Shown here one piece after another: positions 43,699-52,561 of a DNA stretch of 64,000 nt (position 1 is the stretch's first letter; each line of letters opens with the position of its first letter). The notes below the pieces were generated by a model, which saw only the letters and a list, made by a program, of their open reading frames with translations, made no database searches and was not told the origin of the DNA. Both the position numbers and the translations under genes were made by a program. Origin of the DNA: Bacteriovorax sp. Seq25_V (lineage in GTDB: Bacteria > Bdellovibrionota > Bacteriovoracia > Bacteriovoracales > Bacteriovoracaceae); contig NZ_AUNI01000020.1 of NCBI RefSeq assembly GCF_000447795.1, positions 186,001 to 250,000 of the forward strand, read 5' to 3'.

Positions 43699-44398
43699 CA
43701 AAAAGAATTTGTCTTAATTTAATTTTGTCAGTTAATGAGAGGTCCATAAATTGTACTCCGATACCATCTGGGTACTGACCTCTTGCTGATACTTTTCTTA
43801 CAATTTTAGCCTTACACTGAATAGGATTTTCATCACCGATTAAAATTTCGATAATTTCACCACTTTTAAACATATGATACTGGTCTTCAAGTTTTACTGG
43901 GATGAACGCTCCTCCGACTGAAAGGTCATGAGTCATACCTAGATCCTGAACTTCATCATTAATCTTCGTAGCGATGTGTTGGTGAATATTCTTTCTTTCA
44001 GGAACTCGCCACCAGTGATTTTCTGGATGGTTCATTACATCTGTTTCGTGACTTAGAAGAAAGTATGCCGTTGTCGAAATGAACATAATTGTACTTAAGA
44101 TAACACTATAACTTTCAAAGTCATTTCCATACACAAGAACAATTGAATTGTTGAGACATACAACACCAATTGATAGAGGAAAAGACCATTTTACATTATC
44201 TGAAGCCTTCATACAGTAGTAGAAGTTATAAGCACATGTTGCAATGACAAGAATATTGAAAATTGTCATCTTGTTAAAAATTGCATTTAACTCCGTGATC
44301 CCGTGATTATATAACATCCCAATTTGTACTGGAATACTGCACGCTATGATTAAGAATAGTGCAGCATATATATTAAAGATTAGCGGCTTGATTTTCAT
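43673..44398 (-). CDS. Membrane protein with C-terminal PilZ domain
   Basis: 241 residues. I choose the ATG at 44398, preceded by AGGAGGA, over the upstream in-frame ATG at 44458. Four membrane helices fill the first 120 residues. The PilZ domain follows: the RxxxR motif is RVPER, the second motif DLSVGG, ending GIGVQFMDLS. It probably senses cyclic di-GMP at the membrane. It overlaps the SLT gene by 26 bp on the same strand, and the convergent DUF523 gene by 26 bp at its 3' end. Confidence 0.82.
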   Translation of the reverse strand: MKIKPLIFNIYAALFLIIACSIPVQIGMLYNHGITELNAIFNKMTIFNILVIATCAYNFYYCMKASDNVKWSFPLSIGVVCLNNSIVLVYGNDFESYSVILSTIMFISTTAYFLLSHETDVMNHPENHWWRVPERKNIHQHIATKINDEVQDLGMTHDLSVGGAFIPVKLEDQYHMFKSGEIIEILIGDENPIQCKAKIVRKVSARGQYPDGIGVQFMDLSLTDKIKLRQILFANRLALAA

Positions 44399-45503
44399 AC
44401 TTATCCTCCTGGATATTACTTGCAAAATGATTACAGTAACTCTTAATCTTACCAACATATTTTCTAGCTTCTAAAATTGATTTTGATTGTTTCCAAGCAC
44501 GACCATCTTTTATAAGTCGTGTCTTGATACGGAACGGACCTGAGTTGTAACTTGCAAGAATAAGATCCGTTAACACTTGTTCCTGATTAAAGTTTGTTCC
44601 ATAAACCCTTTCAATAAGAGTGATATTTCCTTTCCAGTAATTTTCAAGATACTTAATATATTCAATTCCACCGATGACTGACTTCTTACGGTCAAGTCGC
44701 CACTCATTTTTTTCATTGATCTTACCAAGTTCAATGAGTGCGCGAATAATTGGTACAGGGAGTTTCTTGATTCTACTGTCACTCTTCCAACGACGATGCT
44801 CATCAAGAATATGCTTATTTGCCAGTTCCGTTACTTGAGTTAGGCCAATAGCTTTTGCGTAACTTACCGCCTTAGGATTAAAACCAGACTCTTGAGCGAT
44901 AAGGGCAATTAGAAGGTTTGGATTGATATTTGCCTTTTCTGATTCGGTTCTCACAAGATTTATAAATGACTGCTTAACATTGAATGGATCTGTGTTAACA
45001 ATATTACTTTCTTCTTTTAGTAAGCATTCTGGTTTTTGATACTCAGTTGAAGAGACAATTCCACTTTCTGAATCCATATAGTAAGCAGTGATATCGTTGT
45101 CTTGAAATGGAAGTAGTCTGATATCTTTGATTTTAATAATCATGTTAAGCTTGTCTTCAAAAATAACTTCTCTAATTCCTTTAAAGCTTGTTGTAATGTC
45201 TTTATGATTCCAGAAGAGTCTAAGATTTTGTGGAAGCAGTTGCTTCTTTGATGATTTGATGATGACGTATACGTCATGATTATCATGCCAATTTTGCTTT
45301 TCTGGATAGAAAGTAATTTGAACTTTATTTTCCTCTTCTTGAGCAGGACTACGCGAAAGCTTCTTGTAGTCGTCCACCTTATCTTGTTCTGATTTAAGAA
45401 ACATCGATATGGTCTCACTACCAAACGGATTTGTTGGACCTGCACAAGAAGTGAAGAGTATCGGCAGTATGAATGTCGTGTGTTTAATTATCTTTTTAAT
45501 CAC
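44373..45503 (-). CDS. Lipoprotein with lytic transglycosylase SLT domain
   Basis: 376 residues. Lipobox LFTSC with C20. The C-terminal half has the SLT fold: NLLIALIAQESGFNPKAVSYAKAIGLTQV with catalytic Glu, and LTDLILASYNSGPFRIKTRL. The N-terminal 190 residues are beta-rich with no recognised domain (EVIFEDKLNMIIKIKD). It cleaves the peptidoglycan glycan strand, remodelling the cell's own wall or the prey wall. A GAGGAG element sits upstream of the ATG, next to the inverted repeat at 45523. Confidence 0.88.
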   Translation of the reverse strand: MIKKIIKHTTFILPILFTSCAGPTNPFGSETISMFLKSEQDKVDDYKKLSRSPAQEEENKVQITFYPEKQNWHDNHDVYVIIKSSKKQLLPQNLRLFWNHKDITTSFKGIREVIFEDKLNMIIKIKDIRLLPFQDNDITAYYMDSESGIVSSTEYQKPECLLKEESNIVNTDPFNVKQSFINLVRTESEKANINPNLLIALIAQESGFNPKAVSYAKAIGLTQVTELANKHILDEHRRWKSDSRIKKLPVPIIRALIELGKINEKNEWRLDRKKSVIGGIEYIKYLENYWKGNITLIERVYGTNFNQEQVLTDLILASYNSGPFRIKTRLIKDGRAWKQSKSILEARKYVGKIKSYCNHFASNIQEDKYENQAANL

Positions 45504-45522
45504 AATTACTCCTCATGGGTTA

Positions 45523-45547
45523 TTTAAGTTAGTTTCACTTACTTAAA
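45523..45547. promoter_or_regulatory. Inverted repeat upstream of the lytic transglycosylase gene
   Basis: TTTAAGTTAGT and ACTTACTTAAA are 11-base arms with one mismatch around TTC, starting 20 bp before the ATG on the minus strand. It could be a repressor operator or a short RNA stem overlapping the ribosome binding region. Confidence 0.35.
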
Positions 45548-45729
45548 AACCTACTCATGAGAACTAACGTGCAGATGGATATATGAGCTTTTTGTCATTA
45601 TATTCAATCTCACTAGTTGGAGACAGATTAATTACATATCTTAACAATTTAGTTCTAAGACACTAATTATTAAGCTTTTTTAATACTCGTTCTTTAGAAA
45701 TTGATTTTTATTGGTTTTTCTAATTTGCC

Positions 45730-45762
45730 AAAAAAATTTGTGGGCCCAGTGATAAGGGCCCA
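45730..45762 (-). terminator. Rho-independent terminator after yfcH
   Basis: On the minus strand TGGGCCC, loop TTATCACT, GGGCCCA, then a T-rich run ending in seven T residues. It follows the yfcH stop codon immediately. Confidence 0.8.
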
Positions 45763-45765
45763 ATT

Positions 45766-46686
45766 TTACGGGAAGATCTCTTCTAGAGCCTGTTTGATTG
45801 TAGGGTATTGAAATTTATGGCCAAGGTCTTTTAGGCCCTTATTTTCAACTTGTTGAGAGTCGAGTAGGAGCGATGACATTTCCCCAAATATTAGCTTTAA
45901 GATGAAAGCTGGCACAGGGAATATGGTAGGTCGTTTTATCGTCTTTCCAAGTGTCTTTGTAAATTGATAATTAGAGACAACCTCTGGAGCCACAGCATTG
46001 AATACTCCTGCATACTTTTCATTAAAGAGAGCTTCGCAGTAGATCTTTGCCAGATCATAGCGGTGAATCCAAGACATTAGTTGTTCTCCACTTCCAATGA
46101 TTCCGCCGACTCCCATTAGAAAGGGAAGCTTCATCTTAGCAATGGCACCACCATCGCGATCAAGAACCACTCCAACTCTTAGAGTTACGACACGACATCT
46201 TCCGTCTAAAGGTCTAAGAGTCGCTTCCCAGTCTTTACATACACCAGCTAAGAAGCCCTCTTGTTGTGGTTGCGTATTTTCGTTAATAACTGAGTTGTCA
46301 TTACTAGGGTAGATTCCTATTGCTGATGTTTGGATAAATACTTTTAAATTTTTAGAATGGTTTAAAACAGAGTTTACAAGCGCTTTTGTGGCATCTACTC
46401 GTGAAGCATAAATTCTATTTTTTTGCTTCTCACTCCATCGCCCATTACTTATATTTTCACCCTGAAGATTGATAACAGCATCGATTTGCGATAACTCCTC
46501 TTGTGGTAGATCTGATACTGAATCCCAAGTAATAAACTTGATCTTTGGATACTTATCTTTCAGATGCGTATAACGATCGGGACTTCTTGTGGTCATGAAG
46601 ATTGAGCTAATTTCACTGTGACTCTTTAGGAGCTCCAGAAGTTTCTCTCCTACAAAGCCTGTGCCCCCAGTAATTAATAGATTCAT
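45766..46686 (-). CDS. yfcH: TIGR01777 family epimerase (YfcH-like)
   Basis: 306 residues, an atypical SDR. The NAD(P)-binding motif is LLITGGTGFVGEKLL at the N-terminus; INLQGENISNGRW and VFIQTSAIGIYP are signatures of this subfamily, and LRVGVVLDRDGG and SWIHRYDL follow. The YxxxK catalytic pair is modified. The C-terminus PVPAFILKLIFGEMSSLLLDSQ is a further landmark. The reaction is unknown. It diverges from a CarH-like regulator gene, and that arrangement (a MerR-B12 regulator next to an SDR) also occurs in other light-regulated loci. The promoter at 46730-46757 overlaps CarH-type repeats. Confidence 0.88.
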   Translation of the reverse strand: MNLLITGGTGFVGEKLLELLKSHSEISSIFMTTRSPDRYTHLKDKYPKIKFITWDSVSDLPQEELSQIDAVINLQGENISNGRWSEKQKNRIYASRVDATKALVNSVLNHSKNLKVFIQTSAIGIYPSNDNSVINENTQPQQEGFLAGVCKDWEATLRPLDGRCRVVTLRVGVVLDRDGGAIAKMKLPFLMGVGGIIGSGEQLMSWIHRYDLAKIYCEALFNEKYAGVFNAVAPEVVSNYQFTKTLGKTIKRPTIFPVPAFILKLIFGEMSSLLLDSQQVENKGLKDLGHKFQYPTIKQALEEIFP

Positions 46687-46729
46687 CCTACACTCCTTAA
46701 GTTGTACTAATTCTTTATGTAATTTTAGT

Positions 46730-46757
46730 TATATAGAGATTAAAAATATTTATACAA
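46730..46757 (-). promoter_or_regulatory. Predicted yfcH promoter
   Basis: On the minus strand TTGTAT (46757-46752), 16-base spacer, TATATA (46735-46730). Predicted transcript start is about 35 bases before the yfcH ATG, with AAGGAG as the ribosome binding site. Its -35 overlaps the repeats at 46751 and 46762. Confidence 0.5.
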
Positions 46758-46768
46758 AACATAGACAA
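46740..46768 (+). promoter_or_regulatory. 11-bp direct repeats of CarH-operator type
   Basis: TATACA at 46751 and TAGACA at 46762 (pattern T-N2-ACA) are exactly 11 bp apart; a weaker third copy TTAAAA occurs at 46740. CarH-type MerR proteins are known to bind direct repeats of nTnnACAn with an 11-bp period. They sit over the -35 of the yfcH promoter, as in repression by CarH. Confidence 0.55.
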
Positions 46769-46811
46769 ATCTATTTTTATTTTCCTTTTCCAATTATACT
46801 ACCTTTATACG

Positions 46812-47750
46812 ATGGAGGGGCATATCGAAACAAAGTATTCTATTCAGTTGGTCTCTAAGTTATCTGGAGTTGGGGTTCACACTATTCGTGCATGGGAAAA
46901 GCGCTATGATGCTGTTGTACCAAAAAGGTCGGCAACGGGTAGAAGAGAGTATTGCGATGTTGATTTGGAGAAGCTAGTTCTTCTAAATCAACTATGCACT
47001 CTTGGGCACAGTATTGGGAAAATTGCACCTCTTGATATCGCTGAGCTAAAAGAATTACTGGAAAAACTTGGTAAGGTTAATAGTGAGGATCTGGCGCCAG
47101 AGAAAATTTCAGGCGAACTTAATCTCAATCAGTCTCTTGATAATATGGTTATGGCCATTACTCTTTATAAACTTGATGTTATTGACCATGAGCTTTCAAA
47201 GCTTAAGCTCTTAGTTAATACCAGAGACCTCGTCATCAAAGTACTTATCCCACTTTTAAATAAGGTTGGTGCTCTCATTCAAAGACGTGAGTTATCACCT
47301 GCGGGGGAGTTAGCTTTTCACGGACTATTAAAATTTCATCTCGGCGAAGTTATTTATAAGTCGCGAAGGAAAAATCCTGGTCTTTCAAAAGTCATTGTTG
47401 CTGGAGGAGAGGGTTCTATTGAAGAGATTCCGCTTTTGCTTGTTTCTATTCTTTTAATTTCTAAAAATATTGAAGTTATTTACTTGGGTAACGATGTTTC
47501 TGCTGGAGCTCTGGTCGAGACGATTAATGCCACTGAAGCAAAAGGCGTGATGCTCTATCTCGGTCCACTAAGAGAAGAGAGAGAAAGTTTGTATCATCAG
47601 AAGTATATGGAATACTTAACTAAGAAAGTCTCAAATGATGTGCATTTCTTTGCTTTGAAATCAAATAGAGTTAAAGATCTAGAGGGGCCAGTGAAGAACT
47701 TCTCAATCTTTGAAAGCATTAAGCATATTGATCAAAGTATAAGCTTTTAA
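46812..47750 (+). CDS. CarH/LitR-like MerR regulator with degenerate B12-binding domain
   Basis: 312 residues. The N-terminal MerR helix-turn-helix is YSIQLVSKLSGVGVHTIRAWEKRY followed by the wing, here shortened: SKLSGVGVHTIRAWEKRY. Residues about 90-300 form the cap and B12-fold domains of CarH/LitR. Key binding residues are lost: the W-x9-EH motif reads I-x9-EL, and ExHxxG in the second domain reads SIEEIP, with the cobalt-ligand His replaced. The regulator should therefore not need B12 or light. A TATACT -10 (46795-46800) puts the mRNA 5' end within about 5 bases of the ATG, so it is near-leaderless. Confidence 0.85.
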   Translation: MEGHIETKYSIQLVSKLSGVGVHTIRAWEKRYDAVVPKRSATGRREYCDVDLEKLVLLNQLCTLGHSIGKIAPLDIAELKELLEKLGKVNSEDLAPEKISGELNLNQSLDNMVMAITLYKLDVIDHELSKLKLLVNTRDLVIKVLIPLLNKVGALIQRRELSPAGELAFHGLLKFHLGEVIYKSRRKNPGLSKVIVAGGEGSIEEIPLLLVSILLISKNIEVIYLGNDVSAGALVETINATEAKGVMLYLGPLREERESLYHQKYMEYLTKKVSNDVHFFALKSNRVKDLEGPVKNFSIFESIKHIDQSISF

Positions 47751-47752
47751 AG

Positions 47753-47780
47753 TTGTATAGAATTTTATTCTTGGTATACT
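47753..47780 (+). promoter_or_regulatory. Predicted promoter of the moxR operon
   Basis: TTGTAT, 16-base spacer, TATACT. The predicted transcript start falls at about 47787, the GTG start codon itself, so the mRNA may be leaderless; no Shine-Dalgarno sequence is present. Confidence 0.5.
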
Positions 47781-47786
47781 TATAGG

Positions 47787-48689
47787 GTGAATAAAAGAAT
47801 AGAAGCACTACTTAATGAACTAAACCAAGAAGTTCTAGGACGAGAAGACATCGTTCGAATTTCTCTTGCATCACTTTTTGTTGGTGGCCATATTCTTATT
47901 GAAGATGTCCCCGGTGCGGGGAAAACAACTCTTTCTGCAGCTTTATCCCAAGTTACGGGTCTAGACTTTAAAAGAATTCAATTCACTTCAGATCTACTTC
48001 CTTCTGATATTTTAGGTTTTCTCTTTCTTGATAAGAATGTGAATGAATTTATTTTCAAGAAGGGCCCAATCTTTACGGATATACTTTTAGCCGACGAAAT
48101 CAATCGCGCTTCGTCTAAAACGCAAAGTGCCTTTCTGCAGGCGATGGAAGAAAGGGAAGTATCCATCGAGAATGAGCATTTTCAGCTCTCGCCATTATTT
48201 TGTGTTATTGCTACTCAAAACTATAAAGATCAAGTTGGTACACACCAACTACCAGAATCTCAAATGGATAGGTTTTCAATTTCTCTTAATTTAGGACAAA
48301 ATACTCGAGATGTAGAAAAAGAAATTCTAAAAAGAAATCACGGAGCTAAGAGGAAATTACTAAGTGTTATTTCTCATGAAGAGTTTTTAAAGATTGCTGA
48401 AGAAATTAGAAATGTAGAGGTTGCTGAAAAAAGCTATGATATTATTCTTGATATTCTTGAGTTGTTTAGAAAGGAGCACTCTTCAGATATTTCAATTCGA
48501 GCAGCACAAGATTTGAAAAGGATCTCAAAAGCTATCGCTTTCTTTGCTGGAAGAAACTTTGTGACCCCTGCTGATATTTTCTTCGTAGCTCCTTTTGTAT
48601 TCTCTCATCGTATTATTAAAGATAATACTATAGGTCATGGTTTTGAAAAATCTAAGAGCTCGTTACAGAAAATTTCTGAATTCCTTTGA
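47787..48689 (+). CDS. MoxR-family AAA+ ATPase
   Basis: 300 residues. Walker A is VPGAGKTTL, Walker B LLADEINRASSKTQSAFLQAM, sensor VIATQNYKDQVGTHQLPE, and AQDLKRISKAIAFFAGRNF near the end. MoxR chaperones help mature other proteins, often with DUF58 and VWA partners, which are present here at 48637 and 54961. Start GTG (see promoter). It overlaps the DUF58 gene by 53 bp and heads a six-gene operon to 54960. Confidence 0.9.
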   Translation: MNKRIEALLNELNQEVLGREDIVRISLASLFVGGHILIEDVPGAGKTTLSAALSQVTGLDFKRIQFTSDLLPSDILGFLFLDKNVNEFIFKKGPIFTDILLADEINRASSKTQSAFLQAMEEREVSIENEHFQLSPLFCVIATQNYKDQVGTHQLPESQMDRFSISLNLGQNTRDVEKEILKRNHGAKRKLLSVISHEEFLKIAEEIRNVEVAEKSYDIILDILELFRKEHSSDISIRAAQDLKRISKAIAFFAGRNFVTPADIFFVAPFVFSHRIIKDNTIGHGFEKSKSSLQKISEFL

Positions 48690-49494
48690 AAAGGAATCTA
48701 AAGTCTATATTCTTCCTAGTCGCTTTGGTTTTTTCTACCTGACGGTGACTTTTATTAGCTTTGTCTTCTCACTCTCTTTTGGACATCCACTTTCATATTT
48801 CTTCTCCATTGTTCTTCTTGTTTTCTTTGTGATGATTGCTTTTTTAACCAATAACTACATGAAGGGTATTGATGTTCAAAGAGTAGATTCTCTTATCCTG
48901 ACAGAAGAAAATGCAGTACTAAGGCTTTCATTCTCTCATACCAGTAGTGTGCCTGCTTACTTCCATATTTATATCCTCGATCATGATTATCTCGTAAAAA
49001 GATATGAATCTAATCTTCGCCTTGACTTAGAAACCTGGGGTAGTGTTAAAGATGTGAATTTGAAAATTTCATCTGTTTATCCTTTTTTCTTATTTAAATC
49101 GTGGAAGAATATTCTGCTGATCAAAAATCTCTATATTGTTCCAAGCTTCACACCTGATGTCGATGGTGAGATTGAAAATGAGGACTTTGAATTACGCAAT
49201 TATATTTACGGTGATAATTATTCTCGTATTAATTGGAAGCGTAGTAGTGATGAAAGAACCCTTGTCACTAGCCTTATTGAGTATGGAGAATCCGATCGAC
49301 TTGGCAATATTGTTACTTTTGATTTGGTCGAAAGAGAGCTCAAGAAAGAGTTGGCCAAGCTGTATTTAGGTAAACTCTACTTCTATTATCAAAATCGTTG
49401 GCAAGTAAGAAATTCAAGTGGCAAGATTTATCGAACAGACCAATTACGAGCAAATATACTAACCCATATGGAGAAGTTTTCATATGGTAGCTAA
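48637..49494 (+). CDS. DUF58 domain protein
   Basis: 285 residues. Two membrane segments lie at about residues 30-70 (FGFFYLTVTFISFVFSL, YFFSIVLLVFFVMIAFL). The DUF58 motif is RNYIYGDNYSRINWKRSS near residue 187. The rest is a beta-sandwich of unknown role. The start is uncertain because it overlaps moxR by 53 bp; a TTG at 48643 is also possible. It is translated together with MoxR and the transglutaminase, as in many bacteria. Confidence 0.85.
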   Translation: MVLKNLRARYRKFLNSFEKESKVYILPSRFGFFYLTVTFISFVFSLSFGHPLSYFFSIVLLVFFVMIAFLTNNYMKGIDVQRVDSLILTEENAVLRLSFSHTSSVPAYFHIYILDHDYLVKRYESNLRLDLETWGSVKDVNLKISSVYPFFLFKSWKNILLIKNLYIVPSFTPDVDGEIENEDFELRNYIYGDNYSRINWKRSSDERTLVTSLIEYGESDRLGNIVTFDLVERELKKELAKLYLGKLYFYYQNRWQVRNSSGKIYRTDQLRANILTHMEKFSYGS

Positions 49495-51310
49495 TTATAC
49501 AAGTAATAGAAGTACACTATATCTTCTCAATTCATTCCTTGCTTTTAATATCTTGCTCTATGATACGATGCCAGTTGGATATTTTATTTATATCGCGCTC
49601 ATCACCTTGTCTCAACTTATAAGCCGACATAGATTCTTAACTGGACTGTACATATTTTCCACTATCCCGCTTGCAATTTATCTAACCGGACAGTTTAGAA
49701 GTGTTGAGTGTGCTACTTTCATTCTCGGGACCCTCTGTGTTTTGAAGGCCTTTGAGGTGAAGAAGCTTAGGGATTTGTTTAGCTATTATGTCATGTATAT
49801 CCTATTTATGGCCGGTTCGATTCTTCTTACGACTGAAGTTATTGCTATTGTCTTGGTTATTTATTCTTTAGGCTCGATGTTTTTTAACTTAGGAAAAATC
49901 ACACGAGTGACATATGAACGTGGACGTTTAACTATGATGCTTCTTACTTCAGTCCTCTTTGTAAGTATTTTGTACCTACTCATTCCTCAAGTTGGGATGG
50001 GGGGAGCTTTTTCATTTGCAAGTAGTCGAGCAGGAAGCACTGGTGTGTCCGAAGAGTTAAAGCCTGGCACAATATCGGATCTTGTACTCGATAAATCAGT
50101 GCACTACATCATTGAAATGAATTCTTTTCCCAAATCTTTCTACTGGCGCGCTTATACCTTTAACCGAACTGATGGTAAGCGTTGGTGGGGAAGAACAAAC
50201 TATAAAGAGTCGATAAAAACTCGCCAAGATAGTTATGATTTTAAAGTGAATAAGATTGGTCGAAAGAATCTCCCTGTAATCAAGAATAAGGACATGGATA
50301 TCTTCGTTGCGGCAGACTCAGTTAGTGTTAAAGAGAATGAATACGGAGATATTAAAATTCCAAAAGCTATTTCTAATTATTTTTTACAAAGTGGTAAAAT
50401 GAGGAGCACCGTCAGCGATGAAGAAAGAAAGTTTAAAACGAGATTGTCCCCAAAGCTGATTAAAGACTTGGATCGATTTAAGGGTCTATCCGTTGATGAG
50501 ACAGTATTGGCCTTAATAAACTTCTTTAAATCTTTAAAACTTGAATATTCTTTAAGCGGTGCTGACTTTGATACAAATGATATTTCAGGATTTCTATACA
50601 CTACTAAAAAAGGGTATTGCGAACATTTTGCTTCTGCTTTTGCTCTTGCCTTGAATCATCTCGGTATTCAATCACATGTGTTGGTTGGTTATTATGGGGG
50701 TGAGTACAATAAGAGTAACAACTTTCTTGTTTTAAAAGGAGAAAATGCCCATGCATGGATTGAGTATTACGATGGAACTCAGTGGGTAGACTTTGACCCT
50801 GTTGAGTTTATTGTTTCAAAAACTTCTCTTCCTCCAAATGAAATGGCCGAAGTTAAAGCGCGAGAGCTTTTCAGCTCGAACGACTTGAGTTTTAGTTTAG
50901 ATGATTTCCTATATGGCTCATATTTAAAGCTTAACTATCTTTTCTTTAGCTTTGATCTTGAACAGCAAAAGGAGTTATATCAGCGTTTTAGGATTTGGGC
51001 CGATGAATTCAGTAATAAAAACCTAAGATTTTACAAATTACTGACATTTTTTCTCTCTTTTTTTCCTATACTGCTTATTGCTACTTTCTTTGGATTGTCA
51101 GACTCTCTTACTTTTCGTCTTTTAAAGTGGAGAGAGAGAAAGCTTGGACAATACAATATAATGGAGAGTTTTTTACCAATATATCAATGTAATGAGCAAT
51201 TGAAGCGAGATTTTTTAGAATTATATCTGAAAAAAAACTATAGCGAGAGTACTCGTCTCGACTTGATAAAGTACCAGTTTTTAAAATGGAGAGTGTTATT
51301 AAAAATCTGA
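49484..51310 (+). CDS. TgpA-like membrane transglutaminase
   Basis: 608 residues. About six hydrophobic segments occupy the first 190 residues (DUF3488-type), followed by a transglutaminase core: C379 in KKGYCEHFASAFALAL, H423 in NAHAWIEYY, D438 in WVDFDPVEF. One more helix is at 517-535. The active site faces the periplasm in related proteins. GGAGAAG precedes the ATG, which overlaps the DUF58 stop by 11 bp. The cell role of this trio is unknown; envelope maintenance is the common guess. Confidence 0.9.
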   Translation: MVANYTSNRSTLYLLNSFLAFNILLYDTMPVGYFIYIALITLSQLISRHRFLTGLYIFSTIPLAIYLTGQFRSVECATFILGTLCVLKAFEVKKLRDLFSYYVMYILFMAGSILLTTEVIAIVLVIYSLGSMFFNLGKITRVTYERGRLTMMLLTSVLFVSILYLLIPQVGMGGAFSFASSRAGSTGVSEELKPGTISDLVLDKSVHYIIEMNSFPKSFYWRAYTFNRTDGKRWWGRTNYKESIKTRQDSYDFKVNKIGRKNLPVIKNKDMDIFVAADSVSVKENEYGDIKIPKAISNYFLQSGKMRSTVSDEERKFKTRLSPKLIKDLDRFKGLSVDETVLALINFFKSLKLEYSLSGADFDTNDISGFLYTTKKGYCEHFASAFALALNHLGIQSHVLVGYYGGEYNKSNNFLVLKGENAHAWIEYYDGTQWVDFDPVEFIVSKTSLPPNEMAEVKARELFSSNDLSFSLDDFLYGSYLKLNYLFFSFDLEQQKELYQRFRIWADEFSNKNLRFYKLLTFFLSFFPILLIATFFGLSDSLTFRLLKWRERKLGQYNIMESFLPIYQCNEQLKRDFLELYLKKNYSESTRLDLIKYQFLKWRVLLKI

Positions 51311-51912
51311 TTGTAAAATTAATCATATTATCTACTCTTGGTGTGGCATCATTTGCAGAAGTCAAAGTTCTTGTTCTTGGAGACTCGCTATCTGAAGGTT
51401 ACGGTGTTGGGAAGGATAAGTCTTATGTAAATCTTATTCAAAAAAGATTGGATGAGGAAAAGATACCGATGAAAATCACAAACGGTAGTATCTCTGGATC
51501 AACAACATCTTCGCTAGCTTCACGACTCAAGTGGTATCTTAAAATTAAGCCTGATTACGTCATTGTTGCCCTTGGGGCCAATGATGGACTTCGTGGGCTT
51601 GATCTCACGCAGATGAATAAGAATCTAAGGGATGGGGTTGAGACTATAAAAAAAGCAAACTCGACTCCAATTATTTTTCCAATGCTACTTCCTCCAAATT
51701 ATGGACAAACATATCGTGAGACATTTGAGAAAACTTTTACAGCTATCACCGCCGATTATAAATTAAAAGAAGCGCCATTTTTACTTGATGGTGTTGCTGC
51801 TCAGAGAGAATTGAATCAATCAGATGGAATACATCCAAATATAAAGGGTCATGAGTTGATGGCCAAGAAACTCTATCCATTCTTTAAAGGACTAGCAGAT
51901 GCTGGAAATTAG
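51286..51912 (+). CDS. tesA: SGNH hydrolase, TesA-type lysophospholipase/thioesterase
   Basis: 208 residues with a signal peptide (VIKNLIVKLIILSTLGVASFA). SGNH blocks: LVLGDSLSEGYGV (Ser), SISGSTTSSL (Gly), VALGANDGLRG (Asn) and QSDGIHPNIKGH (Asp, His). This matches E. coli TesA, which hydrolyses acyl-CoA and lysophospholipids in the periplasm. It starts 25 bp inside the transglutaminase gene. The next two genes are ybbA and ybbP-like, so the trio reproduces the E. coli tesA/ybbAP neighbourhood in one transcription unit. Confidence 0.92.
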   Translation: MESVIKNLIVKLIILSTLGVASFAEVKVLVLGDSLSEGYGVGKDKSYVNLIQKRLDEEKIPMKITNGSISGSTTSSLASRLKWYLKIKPDYVIVALGANDGLRGLDLTQMNKNLRDGVETIKKANSTPIIFPMLLPPNYGQTYRETFEKTFTAITADYKLKEAPFLLDGVAAQRELNQSDGIHPNIKGHELMAKKLYPFFKGLADAGN

Positions 51913-52561
51913 AAATATTAATAAAGGCTTTCAAAACGATACCTATACTCCAATTTTACAAGGGGCTTCTCTTCACATCGGTTCCGGTCAAAAGGTTGCC
52001 ATTCTTGGTAAGTCGGGAAGTGGAAAGAGCACTCTTCTAACGTTAATTTCTGGAATCGCGCTTCCTGAAAGCGGTAATATTCTCATTGATGGAGAAGATA
52101 TCACTACTCTTGGAGAAGATGCTCGAGCGAAGTTTAGATCTCATCACATCTCTATCATTTTTCAAGACTACAAGCTTATTGATCACCTCAATGCCCTTGA
52201 GAATGTCGCTCTTCCTCTTAGACTTAATAATATCTCCGATTACGAGGCTCAGGCGAAGCTGATGCTTGATAAGGTTGGTCTTGGGGAGAGAGTTCATTCA
52301 TTTCCAGAAACTCTAAGTGGTGGCGAGAGGCAGCGAGTAGCAATTGCAAGAGCGCTGGCCCTAAACTCTAAGGTTATCTTAGCTGATGAGCCTAATGCAA
52401 ATCTTGATATTGAAACTGGGCACGAAGTTATGGGGTTATTATTTGATCTTGTTAAGGAATTTGATCGAACTCTAATCTTAGTTACTCACGACCGTGATCT
52501 TGCTCTTAAGTGTGATACGACATACTCACTCTCTAAAGGTCTATTGGAGAAGATGCCTTGA
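51899..52561 (+). CDS. ybbA: ABC transporter ATPase (YbbA/LolD type)
   Basis: 220 residues. Walker A LGKSGSGKSTLL, Q-loop IIFQDYKLIDHL, signature LSGGERQRVAIARAL, Walker B VILADEPNANLD, H-loop VTHDRDLAL. It drives the FtsX-type permease encoded next. The LolD family works on lipoproteins, but the gene neighbours indicate the YbbA branch. AAGGA lies 8 bases before the ATG; 14 bp overlap with tesA. Confidence 0.92.
   Translation: MLEIRNINKGFQNDTYTPILQGASLHIGSGQKVAILGKSGSGKSTLLTLISGIALPESGNILIDGEDITTLGEDARAKFRSHHISIIFQDYKLIDHLNALENVALPLRLNNISDYEAQAKLMLDKVGLGERVHSFPETLSGGERQRVAIARALALNSKVILADEPNANLDIETGHEVMGLLFDLVKEFDRTLILVTHDRDLALKCDTTYSLSKGLLEKMP

Noticed and set aside
44399..44458. N-terminal extension of the PilZ protein
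   Set aside because: AGGAGGA is correctly placed for the ATG at 44398, and the extension lies within the upstream gene.
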